A DNA stretch of 14,162 nt from NCBI GenBank assembly GCA_945949475.1, contig CAMFET010000009.1, forward strand, positions 1 to 14,162, in the 5' to 3' direction. The translations under genes and the position numbers were made by a program. Below the pieces are notes generated by a model, which was not told the DNA's origin, ran no database searches, and saw nothing but the letters and a program-made list of their open reading frames with translations. Positions 1 to 8,383 of the stretch are shown here, in pieces (position 1 is the first letter of the stretch; every line of letters starts with the position of its first letter). This DNA comes from an uncultured Phascolarctobacterium sp. (GTDB taxonomy: Bacteria > Bacillota > Negativicutes > Acidaminococcales > Acidaminococcaceae).

Positions 1-9
1 AATTTTTAC

Positions 10-38
10 TAGACAAAACTAAGCATTTATTGTATAAT
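10..38 (+). promoter_or_regulatory. Promoter of queT-queF
   Basis: A -35 box TAGACA (10-15, one mismatch to TTGACA) and a perfect -10 box TATAAT (33-38) are separated by 17 bases. Transcription would start near 45, so that the transcript begins just upstream of the preQ1 aptamer. This is a sigma-70/sigma-A type promoter; the call rests on matches to consensus and on the position. Confidence 0.8.
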
Positions 39-57
39 ACTCTAGTAACTTCATAAC

Positions 58-98
58 AGACAGTTCGTAACCATCCTGTCTCAAAACAAAACTACGGG
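58..98 (+). promoter_or_regulatory. preQ1-I riboswitch aptamer
   Basis: Stem P1 is AGACAG (58-63) paired with CTGTCT (76-81). It is followed by the A-rich tail CAAAACAAAACTA (82-94), which is typical of the preQ1 class I aptamer. Loop bases TTCGTA (64-69) can pair with TACGGG (93-98), including CGTA/TACG as Watson-Crick pairs, giving the expected H-type pseudoknot. The genes directly downstream, queT and queF, are both known targets of preQ1 riboswitches, which supports the call. Ligand binding would be expected to lower expression of the operon. Confidence 0.88.
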
Positions 99-100
99 CG

Positions 101-128
101 ATTACTGGCGCGAGTCAGTAATATTTTT
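101..128 (+). terminator. First hairpin of the riboswitch expression platform
   Basis: A perfect 7-bp stem, ATTACTG (101-107) with CAGTAAT (116-122), lies directly after the aptamer tail and runs into TTTTT (124-128). It is AT-rich and weaker than the second hairpin, so it may be an extra terminator, a pause site or part of an antiterminator. Which of these it is cannot be settled by eye. Confidence 0.45.
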
Positions 129-135
129 GAAATGC

Positions 136-169
136 AAGGATTTCGTCTGTAGAAGCGAAATCCTTTTTT
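136..169 (+). terminator. Riboswitch-linked intrinsic terminator
   Basis: A perfect 10-bp stem, AAGGATTTCG (136-145) with CGAAATCCTT (156-165), is followed by more T residues (to 169). It lies between the preQ1 aptamer and the queT Shine-Dalgarno site, where a transcription-attenuation terminator is expected. The 5' arm bases AGGAT (137-141) could instead pair with ATCCT (73-77), which overlaps the 3' side of aptamer stem P1. That would make ligand-bound P1 and an antiterminator mutually exclusive. The antiterminator is an inference from 5 bp only. Confidence 0.85.
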
Positions 170-205
170 ATTGCGCCTGTGCTTACGCTGGAAAGGAGCA
201 AAACC

Positions 206-712
206 ATGCAACACCTTAATAATCAAAAGCTTGTTTTTTCTGCCCTGTGCATTGCCCTGTATATCGTGGTCATGATGTGCACGCAAACCTTCGCCTTTGG
301 CCAATACCAAATTCGCATCGCTACCGCCCTGTACGGCCTTAGCGCCCTTTTTCCCTTTTTGGTGCTGCCCTTTGGCTTGGCTAACGTCATCAGCAACACC
401 GTTATGGGTGGCTTGGGCCTGCCCGATATTATCGGCGGTGGTCTGGTTGGTGTCGCTACTACCGGACTCATTGTGCTGGCCAAGCGTGCTGGCTGTGGCA
501 ACTGGATTGTGTGGCTGGCTGTAACCTTCGTGCCGGGCTTGTGCGTGCCCCTGTGGCTGGCTCCCCTTTTGAACCTGCCCTACTGGCTCTTAGCATCCAG
601 CCTTTTGGTGGGCCAATGCATCAGCGGCATTGCCAGCTTCATGCTGGTGAGCGCGCTGGAACGCGTAGGAGCGGGCCGTTTTTTCGCAGTTGCAGGAGGT
701 AATAATAAATGA
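206..712 (+). CDS. queT: QueT, queuosine-precursor ECF transporter S component
   Basis: QueT-family (PF06177) integral membrane protein of 168 residues, the usual family size. It is the substrate-binding S component of an energy-coupling-factor importer that brings in a queuosine precursor (preQ1/preQ0/queuine). The shared EcfA/A'/T module would be encoded elsewhere. The chain is strongly hydrophobic, with about five or six membrane segments (roughly 9-27, 41-63, 75-93, 99-118, 125-150). Family-like stretches are QIRIATALYG (35-44) and the GGLGLPDI region (68-75). I chose ATG 206 because GGAAAGGAG (190-198) lies 7 bases upstream; in-frame extension to 179 would put that site inside the gene and leave the start near 179 without one. 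The stop overlaps the queF start as ATGA. Regulation is by the preQ1-I riboswitch upstream. Confidence 0.9.
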   Translation: MQHLNNQKLVFSALCIALYIVVMMCTQTFAFGQYQIRIATALYGLSALFPFLVLPFGLANVISNTVMGGLGLPDIIGGGLVGVATTGLIVLAKRAGCGNWIVWLAVTFVPGLCVPLWLAPLLNLPYWLLASSLLVGQCISGIASFMLVSALERVGAGRFFAVAGGNNK

Positions 713-1206
713 CTAGCGGTAGAAGTAAGGAAGAATTGCAGGGTGTGAGCCTGTTAGGCCACAAAACTGCCTATAAAAGCGATTATGCGCCGGAGGTTTT
801 AGAAAGCTTCCCCAATAAGCATCCTGGCAACGACTATTTTGTCAAATTTAATTGCCCTGAATTCACTAGCCTGTGCCCCATGACCGGTCAGCCGGATTTC
901 GCAACGATTTATATCTCCTATGTGCCGGATGAACGCTTGGTGGAAAGCAAATCCTTGAAGCTGTACCTGTTCAGCTTCCGCAATCACGGCGATTTTCATG
1001 AGGATTGCGTCAACATCATCATGAAGGATTTGATTAAGCTCTTGGACCCCAAATACATCGAGGTATGGGGTAAATTTTTACCGCGTGGCGGGCTCTCCAT
1101 CGACCCCTACGCCAACCATGGCAAGGCGGGTACGGAATGGGAGGCAGTGGCCAAAAAACGCCTCTTTATGCACGATATGTATCCCGAAAACATCAATAAT
1201 CGCTAA
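709..1206 (+). CDS. queF: QueF, NADPH-dependent 7-cyano-7-deazaguanine (preQ0) reductase
   Basis: Cytosolic enzyme (EC 1.7.1.13) that reduces the nitrile of preQ0 to the aminomethyl of preQ1 in queuosine biosynthesis. At 165 residues it is the short, unimodular type I form (T-fold). Visible active-site features are Cys56 in FTSLCPMTG, which forms the thioimide adduct; Asp63 in GQPDF; the QueF signature ESKSLKLY (79-86), which contributes NADPH contacts; and His97-Glu98 in FRNHGDFHED, where the glutamate helps bind substrate. The ATG lies within the queT stop (ATGA) and has a strong Shine-Dalgarno AGGAGG (694-699). The 4-base overlap means translational coupling to QueT. The stop codon lies in a 12-bp tandem duplication (see findings). 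The gene is followed by a long hairpin and an intrinsic terminator. Confidence 0.96.
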   Translation: MTSGRSKEELQGVSLLGHKTAYKSDYAPEVLESFPNKHPGNDYFVKFNCPEFTSLCPMTGQPDFATIYISYVPDERLVESKSLKLYLFSFRNHGDFHEDCVNIIMKDLIKLLDPKYIEVWGKFLPRGGLSIDPYANHGKAGTEWEAVAKKRLFMHDMYPENINNR

Positions 1207-1221
1207 AATAATCGCTAAAAT
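1195..1221 (+). repeat. 12-bp tandem duplication across the queF stop codon
   Basis: AATCGCTAAAAT occurs at 1198-1209 and again at 1210-1221, with the periodicity reaching back to 1195 (2.25 copies). The second copy keeps the TAA in the same frame, giving a backup stop. Confidence 0.85.
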
Positions 1222-1222
1222 C

Positions 1223-1267
1223 TGTGCTAGGTTGGGCAGTGCGTTCGCATTTCCAAGCCTAGGCACA
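1223..1267 (+). other. Long imperfect hairpin after queF
   Basis: Four helices stack with only small interruptions. TGTGC (1223-1227) pairs with GCACA (1263-1267), TAGG (1228-1231) with CCTA (1258-1261), TTGG (1232-1235) with CCAA (1253-1256), and AGTGC (1238-1242) with GCATT (1247-1251) around a GTTC loop. Bulges are G1257 and G1262, plus a small internal loop (G1236, C1237, T1252). It sits between the queF stop and the terminator, so it would be part of the mRNA 3' end. It could be a 3' stabilising structure, a small RNA or a dispersed palindromic element. Confidence 0.6.
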
Positions 1268-1292
1268 AGCAGCATATAGTTTTACCAAGCTT

Positions 1293-1324
1293 AGCGTGGC
1301 AGTCACAGGGCTGCTGCGCTTTTT
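1293..1324 (+). terminator. Intrinsic terminator of queT-queF
   Basis: AGCGTGGCAG (1293-1302) pairs with CTGCTGCGCT (1311-1320) over 10 bp with two G-T wobbles and an 8-base loop, followed by T1320-1324. It precedes the uvrB promoter, so the two operons appear separately transcribed. Confidence 0.75.
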
Positions 1325-1348
1325 ATATTGTGCGTATATTTTAAAATA

Positions 1349-1362
1349 TGGACAAATGTTCT
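1349..1362 (+). promoter_or_regulatory. Candidate LexA (SOS) box upstream of uvrB
   Basis: The core GGAC-AAAT-GTTC (1350-1361) differs by one base from the Gram-positive LexA/DinR core GAAC-N4-GTTC. The central positions also fit the Bacillus consensus CGAACRNRYGTTYC; the mismatches are the two outermost bases and one A to G. It lies 11 bases upstream of the -35 box of the uvrB promoter. uvrBA is an SOS target in many Firmicutes. The match is imperfect and unverified. Confidence 0.5.
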
Positions 1363-1372
1363 CTTTGATTAC

Positions 1373-1401
1373 TTGACCTTGGGCTCTCAATTTCATATAA
1401 T
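1373..1401 (+). promoter_or_regulatory. Promoter of uvrB-uvrA-uvrC
   Basis: A -35 box TTGACC (1373-1378) and a -10 box TATAAT (1396-1401) with a 17-base spacer predict a start near 1408. This leaves a leader of about 90 bases. The leader holds a perfect 7-bp stem, GCATTGC (1418-1424) with GCAATGC (1440-1446), and a weaker one, TTTGCT (1456-1461) with AGCAAA (1481-1486), before the uvrB ribosome-binding site. Confidence 0.85.
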
Positions 1402-1497
1402 AGGAGTAGATATTGTGGCATTGCGCAGGCTAAGCATCGGCAATGCAGGGATAGATTTGCTGAAGTTTTAGTAATTGATTAGCAAAGCAGGTGAAAC

Positions 1498-3504
<2,007 letters not shown>

Positions 3505-3506
3505 AT

Positions 3507-6356
3507 ATGCAAGAAAAACTAATTGTCAAAGGCGCACGCCAACACAATTTAAAAAATATCAACGTGGAAATTCCGCGCAATAAATTAGTTGTCATCACAG
3601 GCCTTAGCGGCAGCGGCAAATCCAGCCTGGCCTTCGACACCATCTATGCCGAGGGACAGCGTCGCTACGTGGAAAGCTTATCTGCGTACGCGCGCCAGTT
3701 CCTGGGCCAAATGGACAAGCCCGATGTGGACTACATCGAAGGCCTCAGTCCCGCCATTTCCATCGACCAAAAAACAACCAGCCGCAACCCCCGCTCCACG
3801 GTGGGCACGGTAACCGAAATTTACGACTATCTGCGCTTACTTTTTGCTCGCGCGGGTGAGCCCCACTGCCCTGAGTGTGGCAAGCTCATCGAGCAGCAAA
3901 GCGCGCAGCAGATTGTCGATAGAGTGCTGGAGCTGCCTGAGGGTACGCGCTTCATGGTGATGGCACCGCTGGTGCGTGGTCGCAAGGGCGAGCACCAAAA
4001 GGTTCTGGATGATATGCGGCGGGCTGGCTATGTGCGCATGTATATTGATGGCGAGGTGCGCACTCTAGACGAAGAGATTACGCTGGAAAAGAATAAAAAG
4101 CACAGCCTTAGCGTCGTCATCGACCGCTTGGCAGTGCGAGATAATATTCACCAACGCTTGACGGACTCCGTGGAAACTGCCCTAAAGCTGGCCGATGGCT
4201 TTGCCGAGGTAGCCGTGCTAGGGGACGAGGCGCAAATACTGCTTTTTAGTGAGCACTTTGCCTGCAACGATTGCGGCATCAGCCTGCCCGCCATCGAGCC
4301 GCGCCTTTTTTCCTTTAACAATCCCTATGGCGCTTGCCCGGCCTGCACGGGCTTGGGCATGAATATGGAGTTTGATAAGGCGCTGATTATGCCCGATCCC
4401 TCGGTAAAGTTTTCGGAACGTTGCTTGCAGGCCTTCAGCAATAACCCCAACTCCTATTTCTTCCGTCAGCTGGCCGTGGTTTTGGCTTGCTACGGCTATA
4501 GCTTGGATAATAGCTGGAACGATTTATCGCCCGAGGTGCAGGATATCGTCTGGAATGGCGCCGGGGAGCGCAAGTTTTCCTTTTATTACGAAAACCTGCA
4601 GGGTGAAACCAAGCTTTACAAAAAGGAATACGAGGGTGTCATCAATATTTTGAAGCGCCGCCATCGGGAGGCCTTTAGTGACGCTATGAGGCAGGAGTAC
4701 GAGGAGTTTATGTCCAGCACGCCCTGTCCTGTGTGCCACGGCAGCCGTTTAAAGCCGGAGGTGCTCTCCATCCTCGTCGGTGGTAAGAATATTTGCCAGG
4801 TTACCGCGCTCACCGTGCGCGATTGCCTGCAGTTCTTCAGCAATTTGCAGCTTAGTCAACGCCAACAAATCATTGCTAAGCAGGTGCTGAAGGAAATCAT
4901 GGCGCGCCTGCAGTTTTTAAATGATGTGGGCTTAGATTACCTCACCCTGGACCGCAGTGCCGGCACCCTGAGCGGTGGCGAGGCCCAGCGCATTCGCCTT
5001 GCTACCCAAATTGGCAGTGGTTTAACCGGCGTGCTCTATATCCTGGACGAGCCCAGCATCGGCCTGCACCAGCGTGATAATGGCAAGCTTTTGGAAACGC
5101 TCAAGCATCTGCGTGATTTGGGCAATACCCTGCTGGTGGTGGAGCACGATGAGGAAACCATGTATGCCTCGGACCAGATTATCGATATCGGTCCCGGTGC
5201 GGGCGAGCACGGGGGCGAGGTAGTGGCTCAGGGCACGGTGGAGGAGATTAAGCAGGTCCAAGCTTCCATGACCGGCACCTACCTGAGTGGACGCAAATTC
5301 ATTCCGGTGCCGAAAAAGCGTCGTCCTCAAGATGGTCGCTATCTGACCATTAAAGGTGCGCGGGCCAATAATTTAAAGAATATCGATGTCAAGATTCCCT
5401 TGGGCGTGTTTACCGTGGTCACCGGCGTCAGCGGCAGCGGTAAATCCACTCTCATTAACGATATTTTATATAATACTCTCGGTGCCAAGCTGAATGGTGC
5501 TCGCCTGCGCCCGGCGGAGCACGACTCAATTGAGGGCTTGGAGCTGGTGGATAAGGTTATCAATATCGACCAATCTCCCATTGGGCGCACCCCTCGCTCC
5601 AACCCTGCCACCTATACGGGCGTTTTTGATTTAATCCGGGAGCTGTTTAGTGTAACTAACGAGGCCAAAATGCGTGGCTATAAGTCCGGTCGCTTTAGCT
5701 TCAATGTGAAGGGCGGTCGCTGTGAGGCCTGCAAGGGCGATGGCGTGAATAAGATTGAGATGAACTTTTTGCCCGATGTATATGTGCCCTGTGAGGTGTG
5801 TCATGGTGCGCGCTATAATCGCGACACGCTGGAGGTGCATTACAAGGGCAAGAATATCGCAGAAGTGCTGGATATGACCGTCAGCGAGGCCTGCGAGTTC
5901 TTCAAAAAACTGCCGCGCATTTATCGCAAGCTGGAGGTGCTGCAGGATGTGGGCTTGGGCTATATCCATCTAGGTCAGGCGGCCACCACGCTGAGCGGTG
6001 GCGAGGCGCAGCGGGTAAAGCTGGCTACGGAGCTATCGAGGCGCAGCACAGGCCGCACGGTATATATTTTGGACGAGCCCACCACGGGCTTGCATATTGC
6101 CGATGTGCACAAGCTGCTGGAGGTTTTGCAGCGCCTGGTGGAGGGCGGTGACAGTGTCATCGTCATCGAGCATAATCTGGATGTCATCAAGGTAGCTGAT
6201 TATATTATTGATTTAGGGCCTGAGGGCGGTGACAAGGGCGGCACGTTGGTGGCCTGCGGCACGCCGGAGGAGGTGGCTAAGGTGCAAAAATCCTACACCG
6301 GCCATTATATTAAGCAGGAGCTGGCTAAGGCTAAGCAGAATGGATGGTATCAATGA
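3507..6356 (+). CDS. uvrA: UvrA, excinuclease ABC subunit A
   Basis: DNA-damage sensor ATPase of nucleotide excision repair. It acts as a dimer and hands damaged DNA to UvrB. At 949 residues it is the normal size, with both ABC modules intact. Walker A1 is GLSGSGKS (32-39), with the first signature LSGGEAQR and Walker B ILDEPSIGL. Walker A2 is GVSGSGKST (640-648), with the second signature LSGGEAQRVK and ILDEPTTGL. The zinc-binding cysteines are C253/C256/C277/C280 in the inserted first-half domain and C739/C742/C762/C765 (CX2C-X19-CX2C) in the second half. A further CPEC pair lies near residues 121-124. The ribosome-binding site AGAGG (3497-3501) is in the last codons of uvrB, indicating coupled translation. 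The stop overlaps the uvrC start. Confidence 0.98.
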   Translation: MQEKLIVKGARQHNLKNINVEIPRNKLVVITGLSGSGKSSLAFDTIYAEGQRRYVESLSAYARQFLGQMDKPDVDYIEGLSPAISIDQKTTSRNPRSTVGTVTEIYDYLRLLFARAGEPHCPECGKLIEQQSAQQIVDRVLELPEGTRFMVMAPLVRGRKGEHQKVLDDMRRAGYVRMYIDGEVRTLDEEITLEKNKKHSLSVVIDRLAVRDNIHQRLTDSVETALKLADGFAEVAVLGDEAQILLFSEHFACNDCGISLPAIEPRLFSFNNPYGACPACTGLGMNMEFDKALIMPDPSVKFSERCLQAFSNNPNSYFFRQLAVVLACYGYSLDNSWNDLSPEVQDIVWNGAGERKFSFYYENLQGETKLYKKEYEGVINILKRRHREAFSDAMRQEYEEFMSSTPCPVCHGSRLKPEVLSILVGGKNICQVTALTVRDCLQFFSNLQLSQRQQIIAKQVLKEIMARLQFLNDVGLDYLTLDRSAGTLSGGEAQRIRLATQIGSGLTGVLYILDEPSIGLHQRDNGKLLETLKHLRDLGNTLLVVEHDEETMYASDQIIDIGPGAGEHGGEVVAQGTVEEIKQVQASMTGTYLSGRKFIPVPKKRRPQDGRYLTIKGARANNLKNIDVKIPLGVFTVVTGVSGSGKSTLINDILYNTLGAKLNGARLRPAEHDSIEGLELVDKVINIDQSPIGRTPRSNPATYTGVFDLIRELFSVTNEAKMRGYKSGRFSFNVKGGRCEACKGDGVNKIEMNFLPDVYVPCEVCHGARYNRDTLEVHYKGKNIAEVLDMTVSEACEFFKKLPRIYRKLEVLQDVGLGYIHLGQAATTLSGGEAQRVKLATELSRRSTGRTVYILDEPTTGLHIADVHKLLEVLQRLVEGGDSVIVIEHNLDVIKVADYIIDLGPEGGDKGGTLVACGTPEEVAKVQKSYTGHYIKQELAKAKQNGWYQ

Positions 6357-8200
6357 CGGAGTTGGCGGAAGAATTTAGTGATAGCATCAAAAATGCACTG
6401 GCCGTATTGCCCGATAAGCCCGGCGTCTATTTGATGCACGATGCCGAGGGCAAGGTCATCTACGTTGGCAAGGCCGTGGTGCTGAAAAATCGCGTGCGCA
6501 GTTATTTTCGTAATTTGGCCAGCCACACGCCCAAGGTAAAGGCCATGGTGGCCAAGATTGCCGAAATCGAAACCATCGTCACCTCCAGCGAGGTGGAGGC
6601 TTTGATTTTAGAGTGCAATCTGATCAAAAAATATCGCCCGCGCTATAATATCAGCCTGAAGGACGATAAAACCTATCCCTATTTGAAGGTGACGCTGCAG
6701 GAGGATTTTCCAAGGCTATATATGACGCGCCGCCTGCTGCGGGATGGGTCCAAATATTACGGTCCCTATGCCGATGCCGGTGCCATGCACGCCACGGTGA
6801 AGCTGCTGCGCAGCATGTTCCCCCTGCGCACCTGTCGCAAAATGAATCCGGATCGGCCCTGCTTGAACTACCATATCAAGCGCTGCCTGGCGCCCTGTGC
6901 CGGTTATGTGAGCAAGGAAGAATATGGGCAGATGATTAAGTCCGTCTGCATGGTGCTGGATGGACGCACTACGGAGCTGGAGCGTGATTTGAAGCAGCGC
7001 ATGCAGGCTGCAGCGGAGGACTATGCCTTTGAGGAGGCGGCGCGCCTGCGCGACCAGCTGCAGGCGGTGGAGCGGCTTAACGAATCGCAAAAGGCGGTCA
7101 CCAATAACGGCGGCGATATGGATATTATCGGCTTTGCGCAGGATATGACGGGCAATTGTTTGCAAATCTTTTTTGTGCGCAAGGGTAAGCTCATCGGTCG
7201 GGACAATTTCTTTTTGCAGGATGGGGGCGAGGCGCAGCAAGAGGTGCTCACTGCCTTTATCAAGCAATATTACAACGACGCTACCTTTATTCCCCGGGAA
7301 ATAGTGCTGCCCCAGCTGCCCGAGGCAGAGGAGCAGCAGCTCATTGAAGCTTGGCTCTCTGGCAAGGCGGAGCGCAAGGTGGAGCTCTTTGTGCCCCAGC
7401 GCGGTGTTAAGCGCGAGCTGCTGCAGCTGGCCAATGATAATGCGTTGAAGCTGCTCTCCGAGCGCTTGCGCAAGGGCAGTCTCTCCCTCAAAAATGATGA
7501 GCAGGCCGCAGAGGAGCTGCAGCAGGCCTTGGGCTTAGAGCATTCCCTGGAGCGGATGGACTGCTTCGATATTTCCCACACGCAGGGCAGTGAAACGGTG
7601 GCTTCCATGGTGGTGTTCCGCAAGGGCAGCATCAGCAAGAAGGACTATCGCAAATATAAAATCGTTTCCGCTGAAGGCAAGCCCGATGATTTTAAGTCCA
7701 TGCAGGAGGTTGTGTACCGTCGCTACAAGGATTACGAGGATTTGCCCAATTTGGTGGTTATTGACGGTGGTAAGGGCCAGCTCAGCTCGGCGCTGGAGGT
7801 TATTCGCGGCCTGGGCTTGGCCGATTTACCCGTGGTGGGCTTGGCCAAGCGCGAGGAGGAAATCTTCATCCCTCATCAAAGCACGAGCATTTTACTCGAT
7901 AGGGATAGCGCGGCCCTGCATCTGATTCAGCGCATTCGTGATGAGGCGCATCGCTTTGCCATCACCTTTCACCGCAAGCTGCGCGGCAAGCGCAATTTGG
8001 TATCGGTGCTCGACCATGTGGAGGGCATTGGCCCCAAGCGTCGACAGGCGTTGTGGAAAGCGTTTAAAACGCTGGAGGCTATGAAGGCTGCCAGCGTAGA
8101 GGAGTTGGCCGCAGTGGAAGGCATGAATACAGCGGTGGCGCAAACCTTGTACGATTTCTTCCGTTTGGACTTGCCGGAGAAGAAGGAAATGCTGCGCTAG
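6353..8200 (+). CDS. uvrC: UvrC, excinuclease ABC subunit C
   Basis: Nuclease of UvrABC that makes both the 3' and 5' incisions. From ATG 6353 it is 615 residues, typical length. The GIY-YIG domain (about 13-95) shows GVYLMHD and VIYVGKA and makes the 3' cut. A four-cysteine group, C161/C170/C178/C182, matches the region reported to hold an iron-sulfur cluster in E. coli UvrC. A UVR motif for UvrB binding lies at about 208-242. The RNase H-like domain has carboxylates in CFDISHT (D406), KPDDF (D445/D446) and VIDGGKGQ (D471) for the 5' cut. A tandem helix-hairpin-helix (VEGIGPKRR, VEGMNTAVA) ends the protein. ATG 6353 forms an ATGA overlap with uvrA and has a weak GGATGG at 6342-6347; ATG 6344, three codons earlier, is the alternative. 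Confidence 0.97.
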   Translation: MTELAEEFSDSIKNALAVLPDKPGVYLMHDAEGKVIYVGKAVVLKNRVRSYFRNLASHTPKVKAMVAKIAEIETIVTSSEVEALILECNLIKKYRPRYNISLKDDKTYPYLKVTLQEDFPRLYMTRRLLRDGSKYYGPYADAGAMHATVKLLRSMFPLRTCRKMNPDRPCLNYHIKRCLAPCAGYVSKEEYGQMIKSVCMVLDGRTTELERDLKQRMQAAAEDYAFEEAARLRDQLQAVERLNESQKAVTNNGGDMDIIGFAQDMTGNCLQIFFVRKGKLIGRDNFFLQDGGEAQQEVLTAFIKQYYNDATFIPREIVLPQLPEAEEQQLIEAWLSGKAERKVELFVPQRGVKRELLQLANDNALKLLSERLRKGSLSLKNDEQAAEELQQALGLEHSLERMDCFDISHTQGSETVASMVVFRKGSISKKDYRKYKIVSAEGKPDDFKSMQEVVYRRYKDYEDLPNLVVIDGGKGQLSSALEVIRGLGLADLPVVGLAKREEEIFIPHQSTSILLDRDSAALHLIQRIRDEAHRFAITFHRKLRGKRNLVSVLDHVEGIGPKRRQALWKAFKTLEAMKAASVEELAAVEGMNTAVAQTLYDFFRLDLPEKKEMLR

Positions 8201-8221
8201 CTTATCATAAAAAATTTGCTT

Positions 8222-8249
8222 CTCGTCGCGTATGGCGAGGGTGATTTTT
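8222..8249 (+). terminator. Probable terminator of the uvrBAC operon
   Basis: CTCGTC (8222-8227) pairs with GGCGAG (8234-8239), one pair being a G-T wobble, around a 6-base loop. TTTTT follows at 8245-8249 after a short gap. AAAAAAT upstream (8209-8215) could extend the pairing with the T-run, which would let it work in both directions. The 5-base gap between stem and T-run makes it less than ideal. Confidence 0.5.
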
Positions 8250-8267
8250 CAGTATAGTTATAAAATA

Positions 8268-8338
8268 GAAAAAGCGCCTCGGTGTGAGCTCATAGGTTTG
8301 ATTACAATAATCACCTATTATTGCTGCACCGGGGCGCT
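8268..8338 (-). terminator. Long terminator hairpin of the hydrolase gene
   Basis: On the minus strand a very long stem follows the hydrolase stop and ends in TTTTT (plus-strand A8269-8273). The pairs in plus coordinates are AGCGCC (8273-8278) with GGCGCT (8333-8338), CGGTG (8280-8284) with CACCG (8327-8331), AGC with GCT, ATAGGT with ACCTAT, and an apical GATT with AATC. In the plus direction there is no T-run, so it should end mainly minus-strand transcription. At 66 bases it is longer than a typical terminator. Confidence 0.75.
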
Positions 8339-8383
8339 ATGCGTATTAATTTTAATTTATATCAATATGCTTATGCGAAAAGT

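Noticed and set aside
1293..1324. Considered whether the queF downstream region encodes a tRNA or known structured RNA
   Set aside because: No cloverleaf, TTCGA arm or CCA-end pattern; the structure is a simple terminator stem.
1415..1471. Possible leader peptide of 18 codons from GTG 1415 before uvrB
   Set aside because: The only purine-rich site lies at or before the predicted transcription start, so it would be leaderless; no run of regulatory codons.
6716..7267. A 183-codon minus-strand frame inside uvrC
   Set aside because: Antisense to the GIY-YIG and UVR regions of a clear UvrC, with no domain and no ribosome-binding site that I could see.
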